Shown in pieces: positions 28,053 through 37,084 of a DNA stretch of 64,000 nucleotides (its first letter is position 1; each line of letters opens with the position of its first letter). The DNA lies in assembly GCF_902498065.1 (NCBI RefSeq), contig NZ_CABVIR010000001.1:1240001-1304000 (forward strand). The letters run 5' to 3'. A program made the translations under genes and the position numbers. A model generated the notes under the pieces. It was not told the DNA's origin and did no database searches. It was given only the letters and a program-made list of their open reading frames with translations. The stretch is from Pseudomonas fluorescens. Its GTDB lineage: Bacteria > Pseudomonadota > Gammaproteobacteria > Pseudomonadales > Pseudomonadaceae.

Positions 28053-28796
28053 ATGCCTGAAACCCGCCCCCTTCAAGTTCATCACCTCAAGGCCGCGTGC
28101 TCCAGCTGCAGCGTGTTGGAATTGTGCCTGCCGATTGGCCTGAGCGGCGCGGAAGTCGAGCGACTGGATACGCTGATTGTGCAACGTTTCAAGGTTAAAA
28201 AGGGTGCCGCGCTGTACCGCACGGGTGATCCATTGCGTTCGCTTTACGCGGTCCGTATTGGCTCATTCAAGACCAGCGTGTTGTCAGTCGATGGTCGTGA
28301 ACAGGTCACGGGTTTTCACATACCCGGCGAGATGCTCGGTCTGGATGCCATCAGTGCCGATGAGCACGCTTGCAATGCGTTTGCCCTGGAGGACAGCGAA
28401 GTCTGCCCCATCCACTACGCGCAACTTGAGAAACTCGCGCAAAACCTGCCGTCGCTGCAGCACAACCTGAACAGGCTCCTGAGCCGTGAAATCGTGCGTG
28501 ATCACAGCATGTTGATGCTGATGGGCAATATGAACTCGGATGAGCGGCTGGCGGCTTTTCTGCTGAACCTGTCGCAACGTTTCAGTATCCGTGGCTATTC
28601 ATCCAGGGACTTCGTGCTGAAAATGCGTCGCGAAGAAATCGGCTCTTACCTTGGGCTGCGCCTGGAAACCATCTGCCGGGGCATTGCGCACCTGCGGGAT
28701 CAGGGATTGGTAGACATAGCGGGCCGAGACGTCAAAATCCAGAACATGGAAGGGCTCAAGCAGCTGGTCGCGGGCTGTCATCGCTCCCCACGCTGA
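28053..28796 (+). CDS. Anr/FNR-family Fe-S transcription regulator paralogue
   Basis: Cytosolic CRP/FNR regulator of 247 residues. Cys16, Cys19 and Cys25 have the C-x2-C-x5-C spacing of FNR, and Cys118 (SEVCPI) matches the fourth ligand, so an oxygen-labile 4Fe-4S cluster is expected. The cNMP-like beta barrel spans about 30-140, followed by the dimer helix and a HTH where the recognition helix reads ETICR (205-209). FNR and Anr have ETVSR; here Cys replaces the Ser that contacts the TTGAT half-site. It heads a short operon with the alcohol dehydrogenase (24-bp gap). It may control the Anr boxes of this block. Confidence 0.92.
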   Translation: MPETRPLQVHHLKAACSSCSVLELCLPIGLSGAEVERLDTLIVQRFKVKKGAALYRTGDPLRSLYAVRIGSFKTSVLSVDGREQVTGFHIPGEMLGLDAISADEHACNAFALEDSEVCPIHYAQLEKLAQNLPSLQHNLNRLLSREIVRDHSMLMLMGNMNSDERLAAFLLNLSQRFSIRGYSSRDFVLKMRREEIGSYLGLRLETICRGIAHLRDQGLVDIAGRDVKIQNMEGLKQLVAGCHRSPR

Positions 28797-28820
28797 CACC
28801 CGCACGTCTGGAGGATTGTC

Positions 28821-29804
28821 ATGCGTGCCATGGTTCTGCGTATCCCCGGCCAACCGCTGCAAGCGGAAGAACGCCCCATCCCGACACCCGGCCCACACCA
28901 ACTGTTAATCAAAGTCCTGGCTTGCGGCGTGTGCCGTACCGACCTGCACCTGGTGGACGGTGAGTTACCACAAGCGGTACTGCCGCGGGTGCCGGGGCAT
29001 GAAATCGTTGGCGAAGTCATGGCGGTGGGTGCAGACGTCACCTCCGACTGGATCGGCCAGCGAGTGGGCGTTCCATGGCTGGGCTGGACCTGCGGTCAGT
29101 GCGTGTTCTGCCGTTCCGGCCGAGAGAATCTTTGTGATCAAGCGCAGTTCACCGGTTGTCATCTGGACGGTGGTTACGCCGAATACACCGTGGCCGACAG
29201 GCGTTTCTGTTTCGCGATTCCCGCCGTGCTCTCGGACATTCAAGCAGCACCGATGTTGTGTGCCGGGCTGATCGGCTTTCGGGCCCTGCAAATGGCCAAA
29301 GACGCACGCCACCTGGGCCTGTATGGTTTCGGTGCGGCAGCGCATCTGGCAATTCAGGTGGCGCGCGGTCGGGGGCAGCGGGTGTATGCGTTCACCCGGC
29401 CGGAGGACAGCGAAGGCCAGGCCTATGCCCGATCCTTGGGGGCCGAGTGGGCCGGCCCGCCGGATCAGCCTCCACCACACCTGCTCGATGCCAGCCTGAT
29501 TTTCGCCCCCGTAGGCGCGCTGGTGCCGGCGGCGCTGGCCGTTACCGTCAAGGGCGGCTGCGTGATTTGCGCCGGTATTCACATGAGCGACATCCCCGCT
29601 TTTCCTTATCGCCTGCTGTGGGGCGAGCGTAGCGTCCGTTCGGTGGCCAACCTGACCCGCGAAGACGGCACGAGGTTTTTTGAAGTGTTGCAGCACACGC
29701 CCGTGCACTGCGACATCACCCGTTTTGCTCTGGACGACGCCAATCAGGCACTGGCGTTTTTGAGGGCCGGTCAGTTCAATGGCGCGATCGTGCTCACCCC
29801 CTGA
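28821..29804 (+). CDS. Zinc-dependent alcohol dehydrogenase (AdhA/CAD-like)
   Basis: Medium-chain zinc dehydrogenase of 327 residues. Cys38 (CGVCRTDLH) and His60-Glu61 (PGHEIVGE) form the catalytic site, and Cys91, Cys94, Cys97 and Cys105 the structural zinc lobe. The Rossmann part starts near 168 with LYGFGAAAHLAI, a variant of GxGxxG in this subfamily. It interconverts alcohols and aldehydes with NAD(P)H. The strong site GGAGG lies before ATG 28821. Its 3' end overlaps the convergent Usp gene by 11 bases. Confidence 0.92.
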   Translation: MRAMVLRIPGQPLQAEERPIPTPGPHQLLIKVLACGVCRTDLHLVDGELPQAVLPRVPGHEIVGEVMAVGADVTSDWIGQRVGVPWLGWTCGQCVFCRSGRENLCDQAQFTGCHLDGGYAEYTVADRRFCFAIPAVLSDIQAAPMLCAGLIGFRALQMAKDARHLGLYGFGAAAHLAIQVARGRGQRVYAFTRPEDSEGQAYARSLGAEWAGPPDQPPPHLLDASLIFAPVGALVPAALAVTVKGGCVICAGIHMSDIPAFPYRLLWGERSVRSVANLTREDGTRFFEVLQHTPVHCDITRFALDDANQALAFLRAGQFNGAIVLTP

Positions 29805-30705
29805 TGCCCGCCCCGACCGCCAGAATACTGCCCGGCACCGAATACAGCGCCCGTTCTGTGTTGCTGCCGATCAAGCGGTCGATCCCGACCCGGTGCACCG
29901 TGCCCATCACCACCACATCGGCCAGGTATTGCTCGACAAATTCGCTGATCACCGGCACCGGCAGGCCCAGCACAAAATGCCGACGTTCCGGTGGAACGCC
30001 ATAACGATCGGCCAGGGTGACGAAGGCCAGATGCAGGGATTCACGCAACGCCTCAACGTAGTCCTCGCTCCAGCCACCGCCGCTCAGCGGCACATCGCCA
30101 TTGAACGCTGGCGACAAGTCATAGGCGTAAAGCAGGTGCAGCGGCGCGTCGCATTGCAAGGCCAGTGCGTTGGCGGTCTGAATGATGGTGTCGTTCAGAC
30201 CACTGATGTGTGTCGACGGATCAAACGGGTCCACCGCAGCGACGACCCGGTGCGGCAAACCGTAACGGGCATGGTTGACCAGGTGCACGGGGATCGGGCA
30301 TTCGCGCAGCAAGTGACAATCCAGCGGAGTGATGAACACCCGCTTGAGCACTGGCTCCAGGGTGACATCCTTGATCAGCAGGTCGGGCTTGAGGTCTGCG
30401 ACCGCGTTCAAAATGTCCGGCAGCGGATGGGTCGTGAACACAACTTTGACCGTTACCTCCAGCCCCAGACCGCTGAGCCGCTCGAGCTCTTCGGCCTCCC
30501 ACCGGTGATAGCGGCGCAGATAGCGCTGATACCCTGCGTCGTCGACTTTCTCTTCCCACCTATGCACGATCGGCACCGGTTCGACAAAGGCCCGCACATC
30601 CAGCACAGCCCCACTCGCCTTGGCCAGCGCGACGGCACGCAGCATGGCGGGGGACGGATGCAGGGTTTGGTCGGCGATCAGCAACAAACGTTGATATTGA
30701 CCCAT
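29794..30705 (-). CDS. Universal stress protein, tandem UspA domains (Usp3)
   Basis: UspE-like protein of 303 residues with two Usp domains. The first opens MGQYQRLLLIADQTLHPSPA and the second closes VVMGTVHRVGIDRLIGS. ATG 30705 is used, with a GTG one codon before it and the site GAGG about 7 nt upstream. A perfect Anr box is 74 nt upstream. A Gly-Gly-Gly-Trp insertion in the second domain distinguishes it from the other five paralogues. Confidence 0.9.
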   Translation of the reverse strand: MGQYQRLLLIADQTLHPSPAMLRAVALAKASGAVLDVRAFVEPVPIVHRWEEKVDDAGYQRYLRRYHRWEAEELERLSGLGLEVTVKVVFTTHPLPDILNAVADLKPDLLIKDVTLEPVLKRVFITPLDCHLLRECPIPVHLVNHARYGLPHRVVAAVDPFDPSTHISGLNDTIIQTANALALQCDAPLHLLYAYDLSPAFNGDVPLSGGGWSEDYVEALRESLHLAFVTLADRYGVPPERRHFVLGLPVPVISEFVEQYLADVVVMGTVHRVGIDRLIGSNTERALYSVPGSILAVGAGIRG

Positions 30706-30778
30706 CACACACCTCGGCTCGACACCGGTCGTTAAACGCCGGCGGTTTCAAGATGCGCCCGTTGCCCCCTCCCCCGGG

Positions 30779-30792
30779 TTGATTTACATCAA
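30779..30792. promoter_or_regulatory. Perfect Anr/FNR box upstream of Usp3
   Basis: TTGAT-ttac-ATCAA, the same 14 bases as the box before xfp, 74 nt before the minus-strand start at 30705. Confidence 0.8.
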
Positions 30793-30825
30793 ACACGCGC
30801 CAATCAATGCCCACGTGACGTCTCT

Positions 30826-30839
30826 CTGATCCAGATCAG
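30826..30839. promoter_or_regulatory. Anr/FNR-like box upstream of the GNAT gene
   Basis: CTGAT-ccag-ATCAG, a symmetric site with one mismatch per half, 90 bp before ATG 30929. Confidence 0.45.
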
Positions 30840-30928
30840 ATTCTGACGCCGACGGCGGTGTAGAAAGGAGTGAACTGCGGGGTTTTCCGCCGCGCGCCAA
30901 CCTTTCAAACCGGATGGAGGATCACCCC

Positions 30929-31492
30929 ATGCTCACTGTCAAAGACCACAATGATCGGGCCGCTGCCGCCTACGCCGCAGTCACCGGACAATACTGGATC
31001 GAAGCACTCAAGGACGGTCGCCATGTGCTGATCCGGCCGCTGGAGTCAAAAGATCGCGATCGTGAATACGCCTTTATCAAACGGCTATCTCCCGAGTCCC
31101 GGCACATGCGTTTCCTGGCGCAGATAAATGAACCCGGCGCCGCCATGCTTGACCAGTTGATGGACACCGATAACCAACAGCGCACGGCCTATATCGCACT
31201 GGTTCACGAAAACGGCCAGTTGATCGAGATCGGCATTAGCCGCTACGCCGCCACGGGCGAGCATGAGTGTGAATGCGCGGTGACGGTTGCCGATGAATGG
31301 AAGCACCTGGGGCTGGGCACGTTACTGATGGAACATCTGATCAAGGCTGCACGCAAGAACGGTTTTCGCCAAATGTACTCGGTGGACGCTTCCAGTAATG
31401 CGCCGATGCGCGACCTGGCGAAAGTCTTGGGTTTCGAGACGCACAATGATCCCGATGACAGTCGTCAGGTCATTCATCGTCTTTACCTGTAA
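30929..31492 (+). CDS. GNAT-family N-acetyltransferase
   Basis: Acetyl-CoA-dependent acetyltransferase of 187 residues. The GNAT fold is visible as VLIRPLESKDRDREYAF near residue 38, the strand AECECAV-like region near 110, and the acetyl-CoA loop HLGLGTLLMEHLIKAARK (about 130-147). The sequence resembles the GNAT modules linked to protein lysine acetylation (Pat-like) in stress clusters, but the target is not known. ATG 30929 is chosen because GGAGG precedes it; the frame extends five codons upstream. Its stop codon abuts the hairpin that ends the convergent Usp gene. Confidence 0.85.
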   Translation: MLTVKDHNDRAAAAYAAVTGQYWIEALKDGRHVLIRPLESKDRDREYAFIKRLSPESRHMRFLAQINEPGAAMLDQLMDTDNQQRTAYIALVHENGQLIEIGISRYAATGEHECECAVTVADEWKHLGLGTLLMEHLIKAARKNGFRQMYSVDASSNAPMRDLAKVLGFETHNDPDDSRQVIHRLYL

Positions 31493-31535
31493 AAAATCGC
31501 CCCGCGATGTTCCGGCCAACGGTTCATCGCGGGGC
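31491..31535 (-). terminator. Terminator of Usp4
   Basis: An 11-bp perfect stem (31499-31509 with 31525-31535) is followed on the minus strand by GA and six T residues (A-run 31491-31496 on plus). It directly follows the Usp4 stop and overlaps the end of the GNAT gene. Confidence 0.8.
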
Positions 31536-31546
31536 TATCCAGGTTC

Positions 31547-32470
31547 TCAGGATTGCAGCACTTTGCCCGGTTTTATTGCCAGCACGCTGCAAGGCGCCCG
31601 ATGCAACAGTTGCTCGGCCGTGGTCCCCAATAACTTGCTCAACCCCTTGTGTTGCACCGTCCCCATCACGATGACATCGGTGCGGTGGTCGGCGGCAAAT
31701 TCACAAATACTCGACACCGGGATGCCCTCGACGAAGTGCCTACATTCCGGTGGCACGCCGTGACGCTCTGCCAGGGCCGCAAATGCCTCGTGCTGAGCCA
31801 CGCCCAACGCCTCATAAATCCCGACGGCCAGCGGCAGTGCACCAAACCCCATGTCCTGCGCATACATGGCGGTCCAGTCAAAGACATGCAACAGCTCAAG
31901 CCGGGCGCCACACTGTTCAGCCAGCTTGGTCGCCGCGTCGATAATCTGGTCGTTGAACACATGATCCTGGTCTTCGCTGCGCATCACATCGATGATGGCC
32001 AGCACGTTGTGGGGTCGTGGGTTGAGGGCGTTGGTCACCAGATGCACCGGCACCGGGCAATCGCGCAGCAGCTGCCAATCCAGTGGTGTGAAAAACACGC
32101 GTTTCAACGCCGATTCTTCCTGGGCATCCTTGATGATCAGCGCCAGCGGCATCTCGTTGACGAAGTGCAGGATCTCCTCGTAAGGATGCTGTACCCACAC
32201 CACCTCGCTGGTGACCACGACCCCGTGCTTGCTCATCAGCGCGGCTTGCTCCGCGAGCCACTGCCGATGGGTTTGCAAGTACCCGTCCCGTGCCAGGCTG
32301 ATTTGTTCTGGAGCGAACAGGCCGGCGACCGCCAAAGCCTGCAAATAATCGAACGCCACGATATGCAACGGCAATTGCATCGCGAGTGCCAACGCCGCGG
32401 CGCGGTCGAACGCCGACGTGCGGGTCATGGCTGGGGGAGCAATTAACAGTAAACGCTGAGTCTGCGACAT
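31547..32470 (-). CDS. Universal stress protein, tandem UspA domains (Usp4)
   Basis: UspE-like protein of 307 residues, two Usp domains. It opens MSQTQRLLLIAPPAMTRTSA and closes VMGTVQHKGLSKLLGTTAEQ. Like Usp1 it has FDYLQALAVAGLF in the first domain, so the two form a subgroup. The start is ATG 32470 with GAGGTGCCCC upstream. An Anr-like box lies 74 nt upstream, and a strong terminator follows the stop. Confidence 0.9.
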   Translation of the reverse strand: MSQTQRLLLIAPPAMTRTSAFDRAAALALAMQLPLHIVAFDYLQALAVAGLFAPEQISLARDGYLQTHRQWLAEQAALMSKHGVVVTSEVVWVQHPYEEILHFVNEMPLALIIKDAQEESALKRVFFTPLDWQLLRDCPVPVHLVTNALNPRPHNVLAIIDVMRSEDQDHVFNDQIIDAATKLAEQCGARLELLHVFDWTAMYAQDMGFGALPLAVGIYEALGVAQHEAFAALAERHGVPPECRHFVEGIPVSSICEFAADHRTDVIVMGTVQHKGLSKLLGTTAEQLLHRAPCSVLAIKPGKVLQS

Positions 32471-32543
32471 GGGGCACCTCGGCACGCGGCCATCTGGATG
32501 AAGTGTTCAGGCATTCAGACTGAGCGTTCGAGCCGGAGGCGAC

Positions 32544-32557
32544 TTGATCTTTATCAG
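32544..32557. promoter_or_regulatory. Anr/FNR box upstream of Usp4
   Basis: TTGAT-cttt-ATCAG, one mismatch at the last base, 74 nt before the minus-strand start at 32470. Confidence 0.6.
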
Positions 32558-32596
32558 CAACGACGTTCCGTTTGACATTAATCACGGCAGATAAAG

Positions 32597-32610
32597 TTGA
32601 TCTTGATCAA
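32597..32610. promoter_or_regulatory. Perfect Anr/FNR box upstream of the diguanylate cyclase
   Basis: TTGAT-cttg-ATCAA, 70 bp before ATG 32680. It is 40 bp from the box facing Usp4, so the divergent genes have one box each. Confidence 0.8.
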
Positions 32611-32679
32611 ACGATCGCGCCCCCCTTCCACCTAGCCTGAATCAAGGCTTAACGCTTCAATGGCAGTATCGGAGGGGCA

Positions 32680-33582
32680 ATGATCGACTATGACCAGCAG
32701 TTGTTGGTAAGAGCATTGGACGCTGCGACAAATCCGGTATTGATCACAGAAAGGACGGGGTGCATCGTCTGGATCAATAAAGCGTTTTGCCTCTTGAGTG
32801 GCTATACCAAACCGGAACTGGTGGGGAAAACCCCGCACCTGCTCTCCTCGGGAAGACAAAGTACGACCTTCTATCGGGACCTGTGGCTGACGCTCCTGGC
32901 GGGCCTCACCTGGCAAGGTGAAATGGTCGAGCGACGCAAGGATGGCGGTAGCTGTACCGTCAATCAGGTCATCACCCCAGTGCTCGATCATCAAGGTGTG
33001 GTGACGCACTTCATCGCCATCTTGCACAATTTCACGTTGATGGATGACGAGCGCGCCAACATGCAGCAGTTGGCATTCCATGATCCCCTGACCGGGTTGC
33101 CTAACCGCAGGTTGTTTCTGAATCTGCTTGATCAGGCCATTAACTACGCCACGAAGAACCACCAGTCGTTCGCGTTGATGTTTATCGATCTGGATCGCTT
33201 CAAGTCGGTCAACGACACGTTGGGGCACGCCTGTGGCGACAAGCTGTTGGTAGCGGTGGCCGAGCGCTTGGGCCAGTCCGTGCGCAGATCCGATATTGTT
33301 TCTCGTTTAAGCGGGGACGAGTTCGCAATTCTGATCACGTGCATGGATCAAGTCGACCAGCTTGAGGCCTTGGCCCATAAACTAATCGCCGCCATCAATC
33401 AGCCCTTCATGATCGAGGCACAGAGTATTGAAGTACGCATAAGCGTCGGTATCAGCCTGTTTCCCGCTGATGGCGTCAGCGCCGAAGACTTGCTCGGTCA
33501 GGCTGACGGTGCGATGTACCAGGCAAAAAAAACCGGTGGCAATCTCTGCCGTTTCAGCCTTCTGACGCCAGTCTCTGATTGA
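32680..33582 (+). CDS. PAS-GGDEF diguanylate cyclase
   Basis: Soluble c-di-GMP synthase of 300 residues. A PAS domain (about 8-118) carries NPVLITERTG and the WINKAF stretch; the GGDEF domain (about 130-295) has FHDPLTGLPNRR, FIDLDRFKSVND and an active-site loop SGDEF at 211-215, a variant of GGDEF found in some active enzymes. An RxxD inhibitory site (202-205) lies five residues before it, so product inhibition is likely. The perfect Anr box and strong GGAGGGG site suggest it raises c-di-GMP under low oxygen. The PAS ligand is unknown. Confidence 0.92.
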   Translation: MIDYDQQLLVRALDAATNPVLITERTGCIVWINKAFCLLSGYTKPELVGKTPHLLSSGRQSTTFYRDLWLTLLAGLTWQGEMVERRKDGGSCTVNQVITPVLDHQGVVTHFIAILHNFTLMDDERANMQQLAFHDPLTGLPNRRLFLNLLDQAINYATKNHQSFALMFIDLDRFKSVNDTLGHACGDKLLVAVAERLGQSVRRSDIVSRLSGDEFAILITCMDQVDQLEALAHKLIAAINQPFMIEAQSIEVRISVGISLFPADGVSAEDLLGQADGAMYQAKKTGGNLCRFSLLTPVSD

Positions 33583-33600
33583 GCATTCAATACACGGGCT

Positions 33601-34839
33601 TCAGTGCAACAAGGTGCCCACCCACATCGCCAGTGTCAGCAACACCTGGCCGGGGATCACATAAGCGGCGAACCGTCGTCCGCCGCTGACCCAGGCCACC
33701 AGGCATTTGCTCAGCGAGTTACTGCTGACAGCAATCAGCGCGGGGCCGGCAATGGCATCGAAAGGCACCAGCCCGGCCTTGGCCAGGGAGGCAATGGACG
33801 CCGTCGAGGAATGCGCATCGGCAAACCCGGTAAGGGTCGCGGTCAACATTACCCCGGCCTCGCCAAAGTGGCTGAGCATCACCGACGACAGAAACGTGAT
33901 GCCGGTCATGGCCAGCGTGACGACCAGGGCCAGCTTGAGATTGAACGCACCACCCACCTTGATCGGCTGGTTGGTGCCGCTCGCAGATGCGGGAAACATC
34001 AAGCCCAGGCCATACAACGCCGTGGCAGCGGCACCGCACAGCAGCGGCCCCCACATGGGGCGCAGCAGATCGGTATCGACCGCCCCGAGGATCAGGCCGA
34101 CCTGGGTGACGGTAGCCAAGTTGGACAGTATCGCTGCCGCGCTCAGAATTTTGATGTGTTCGGGCTCTTTGGTGACCAGATGTCCCATGGCGGCGATGGT
34201 CATGGTGCTGGACGCAAACCCGGAAGCGATGGCGCTGATCGCATAGCCATAACGGCTGCCCAAGGCACGCACAGCGATATGCCCCATCGCCCCCACTGCC
34301 ATCAGCAATACGGTCAACGTGCAAATGGTGCGCAGGTTGATGGCGGCGTAGGGGCCGATGAAACGGTCCGGTGCCAATGGCAGCACCACCAGTGCAGCAA
34401 TCAGTAACACCAACCCGTCGCGCATTTCCGCTTCGGTCAGTTGGCTGCGGGCAAAGTGGTGCAACTTCTGCCGGTACATCAGCAGCGCGGCAATCACCAC
34501 GCCCATGACAATGGCCAGCTCAGGCGCGGTGCTACATAACGCGCCCAATACCAACACCGTGAGCAACGCCACTTCGCTGGTCACGCCCGGGTCATTGCTC
34601 AAGCTTCGCCAATACGCCACGCAGACCAGCATCGCCAGTCCGAACGCCATGATCCCCACCAGCAGGCCACCACCGACCACCATTGCCGCGTAACCCAACA
34701 ACGCGGTAATCGCAAACGTGCGCAAGCCGGCACAGGCACGGCTGTCCCCTCGCCCCTTGTGCCGTTCGCGTTCAAGACCGATGAGCATGCCGATCCCCAG
34801 CGCAGCGGCCACTCCCGCCAGGCCCAAGGCTTCGATCAT
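33601..34839 (-). CDS. MgtC/DUF4010-family membrane protein
   Basis: Inner-membrane protein of 412 residues with about a dozen hydrophobic segments. The N-terminal 120 residues resemble the MgtC-like part (LGIGMLIGLERER and AGLRTFAITALLG), and the remaining part matches DUF4010, with SGFASSTMTIAAMG and GFADAHSSTASIASL. The function of the combined family is unresolved; ion or magnesium homeostasis is often assumed. It is convergent with the diguanylate cyclase and divergent from Usp5. Confidence 0.82.
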   Translation of the reverse strand: MIEALGLAGVAAALGIGMLIGLERERHKGRGDSRACAGLRTFAITALLGYAAMVVGGGLLVGIMAFGLAMLVCVAYWRSLSNDPGVTSEVALLTVLVLGALCSTAPELAIVMGVVIAALLMYRQKLHHFARSQLTEAEMRDGLVLLIAALVVLPLAPDRFIGPYAAINLRTICTLTVLLMAVGAMGHIAVRALGSRYGYAISAIASGFASSTMTIAAMGHLVTKEPEHIKILSAAAILSNLATVTQVGLILGAVDTDLLRPMWGPLLCGAAATALYGLGLMFPASASGTNQPIKVGGAFNLKLALVVTLAMTGITFLSSVMLSHFGEAGVMLTATLTGFADAHSSTASIASLAKAGLVPFDAIAGPALIAVSSNSLSKCLVAWVSGGRRFAAYVIPGQVLLTLAMWVGTLLH

Positions 34840-35021
34840 GGGTGCCCTGCCCTTATGTTCGCCATGGCGATCCCTCCAGTCCCCTGCTTGCGCTTGAGTT
34901 CAGCACGCCCTGAAGAGTGCGCCCCAATGACGGACGGGAGGTTGATAATGGTCAACCCTTTCATGATGGCCACGGTGTGACTAACCGCATGTCGGAGGGC
35001 ATTTTTCCATCCCGTGCCTGT

Positions 35022-35035
35022 TTGACAAAAATCAA
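35022..35035. promoter_or_regulatory. Anr/FNR box upstream of Usp5
   Basis: TTGAC-aaaa-ATCAA, one mismatch, 108 bp before ATG 35143. It lies in the 303-bp divergent region 34840-35142, in which I see no other feature. Confidence 0.55.
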
Positions 35036-35142
35036 TCTCCCCTCCCTGGCTAGCAGCAACAATGTGCATAAGGCTTCAACTGCCCAAACGCACCGTTGCC
35101 ATTAAGCGCAGGCGTTTCTGGACTACCTACGGGAGATTTGTC

Positions 35143-36069
35143 ATGTCTGAGCAATCACGTTTCATGCTGGTCGTCTCGCCCCTGATGGAAAACAGCCCCG
35201 CGTTCGACCGGGCTGCGGCGTTGGCCAAGGCTTCGGGGGCGGCACTGCATATCGTGGCGTTCGATTACCTGGAAGGTCTGGCGACCGCCGGTATGGTCAA
35301 CGAACAAGCGCTGGAGCAGATGCGCATCGGGTACGTCGAGCGCCATCGCCAGTGGCTGGAAGAACAGGCCCGCCCCTTACGCAAAATCGGAGTGCACGTC
35401 ACCACTGAAGTGGTCTGGGTGGAAAGACCCTTGCAGGAAATTCTCATTCACCTCAAAGAACAGCCGATGACCGCACTGATCAAGTCACTCGAATACGAAT
35501 CGCTGCTGTCACGCCTGATGTTCACGCCCCTCGATATCCATTTGCTGCGCGAATGCCCCGTGCCTTTGCATTTTGTCAGTCATGTGAAGCACGTCTTGCC
35601 GCGTAAAATTGTCGCTGCGGTTGATCCTTTCCATCGCGAAGGTCAATACGAAGGTTTTAACGACCGGATTCTGCGTGAGGCCTCAAAACTGGCGAGCACC
35701 TGTAATGCGACGCTGGATGTGATCTATGCCCATGACCTTTCATCCATCAGCGCCGACGAATTCGGTTTCGACAACGCCTCCGCGTTTTTCTCTTCAGGCA
35801 AAGCCAAGACCCTGTTCGATGCACAGGGCGACGCCTTCCGCGAACTGGCCGAGCGCAATGGCATTCCAGCGGAGAACCAGCACATGATCATGGGCAATCC
35901 GGCCAAGGTTCTTTCCAGTTACGCTGATGCCTATGACATCGACGTCATCGTCATGGGCCGTGTAGGCCATCGTGGCCTGGGCCGATTGGTCGGCAGTACG
36001 GTGGAACATCTGCTGTACAAAATGCCGTGCAGCGTGTGGGTGATTTCACCCGAAGAACTGGCTGACTGA
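35143..36069 (+). CDS. Universal stress protein, tandem UspA domains (Usp5)
   Basis: UspE-like protein of 308 residues, the only plus-strand Usp here. Two domains: the first opens RFMLVVSPLMENSPAFDRA, the second closes VMGRVGHRGLGRLVGS. ATG 35143 with GGGAGATTTGTC upstream is preferred to the start 27 codons earlier, which lies in the promoter region. An Anr-like box is 108 bp upstream. The first half contains a LIKSLEYESLLSRLMFTPLD segment aligned with the paralogues. Confidence 0.9.
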   Translation: MSEQSRFMLVVSPLMENSPAFDRAAALAKASGAALHIVAFDYLEGLATAGMVNEQALEQMRIGYVERHRQWLEEQARPLRKIGVHVTTEVVWVERPLQEILIHLKEQPMTALIKSLEYESLLSRLMFTPLDIHLLRECPVPLHFVSHVKHVLPRKIVAAVDPFHREGQYEGFNDRILREASKLASTCNATLDVIYAHDLSSISADEFGFDNASAFFSSGKAKTLFDAQGDAFRELAERNGIPAENQHMIMGNPAKVLSSYADAYDIDVIVMGRVGHRGLGRLVGSTVEHLLYKMPCSVWVISPEELAD

Positions 36070-36127
36070 TAGTCGCCGTGATCAGGCCGCTCGCCGTGCG
36101 TTAGCTATTGCACTTCGAGCGGACGCC

Positions 36128-36787
36128 CTATTTTTTTGACCCCTGTGATGCCAGGTAATGTGCGACAGATTCGGCATCCGCATCAGACAGTGAATGATTC
36201 ACCTGCTTCATCAGGGTGTCACGGGGGCGCTGGTCGGATCGTTGAAGAACCTTGATCTGGCGACTCATATAGTTTGCGTGTTGACCCGCCAGGCGGGGAA
36301 ACCGACCATCACCCTGGCCGCCTGCACCGTGACAGGAACTGCACTGAGCGACGCCAGATTCGGGCAAGCCCTGGTGAAAGATCAACTCACCGCGCGCATC
36401 AGGCGTGTCGGCATCAGCCTTCATGGGGCTCTGGCTTGAAAAATAGTCGGCCAGTTCGGTTATCTGGGTCTCTGTCAGATGGGTAAACCCCCACATGTAC
36501 TGGACCCCGATTTTATCGCTGCGAGCATGGCCCTTGAAGTCGGCCAACTGCAACTTCAGGTACTCTTTTTGCTGACCGGCCAACTTGGGAAACGCCGGCG
36601 AGACGGATTCCCCCGTCAGCCCATGGCATTGGGCGCAAACCTGGTCCGCCATGGCAATACCGGACATGGGTGATGTTGTTTGCAAAGTCTTTTCGCTCGT
36701 TCGGGTACAGCCCATGAGCGCTGCTACGCAGAGGGCCAGAGCAAGAGGTGACTGGTGGAAAATACGCGTCGTGCCAAATGCTTCCAT
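36128..36787 (-). CDS. Diheme cytochrome c (c4-like), probable lipoprotein
   Basis: Exported electron carrier of 219 residues. The signal region ends in LMGC (Cys27), a plausible lipobox, so it may be anchored in the membrane. Two c-type heme sites are visible: CAQCH (51-55) and CSSCH (149-153), each followed by FPKLAGQ or FPRLAGQ, the repeat typical of cytochrome c4. The distal Met ligands would be in MWGF and in the later LMKQV stretch. It could shuttle electrons to a terminal oxidase. The start follows AGGGG. It is next to decayed genes and no Anr box is clear upstream. Confidence 0.9.
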   Translation of the reverse strand: MEAFGTTRIFHQSPLALALCVAALMGCTRTSEKTLQTTSPMSGIAMADQVCAQCHGLTGESVSPAFPKLAGQQKEYLKLQLADFKGHARSDKIGVQYMWGFTHLTETQITELADYFSSQSPMKADADTPDARGELIFHQGLPESGVAQCSSCHGAGGQGDGRFPRLAGQHANYMSRQIKVLQRSDQRPRDTLMKQVNHSLSDADAESVAHYLASQGSKK

Positions 36788-37084
36788 GATCTACGCCCCT
36801 ACTTTTAGCGGATCAAAACGCATCCTTCCTCTACATCAAATCCCTCTGAAAAAAGCTGCCTGATGACATCCGTTGGCTGGAGCCTAGCTAGACGCAGACC
36901 ATTTACAAGGTCAGAGGCAAAGGAGCCATTCGGATCTGCATTCGGACTAACCACCATCGCGTCTGTTCATATCAGGCAGCCAACGAATACTTGATCCAGA
37001 CACCTTCTCTCAAGGCGTTGAACCCTTTATTGACGAAACTCAATTATTTGTCTGGATCAAGGTGTAGGACGAGGTTCGACCACC
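36788..37084. other. Non-coding stretch with a 13-bp inverted repeat
   Basis: No open frame here looks real. The stretch contains an inverted repeat, CTTGATCCAGACA (36990-37002) and TGTCTGGATCAAG (37049-37061), 46 bases apart, directly before the decayed esterase. It could be an operator, a hairpin or the scar of a mobile element; I cannot decide. Confidence 0.4.

Noticed and set aside
37047..37060. TTTGTCTGGATCAA as an Anr box
   Set aside because: Only one half fits; it is part of the 13-bp inverted repeat and no gene start follows.
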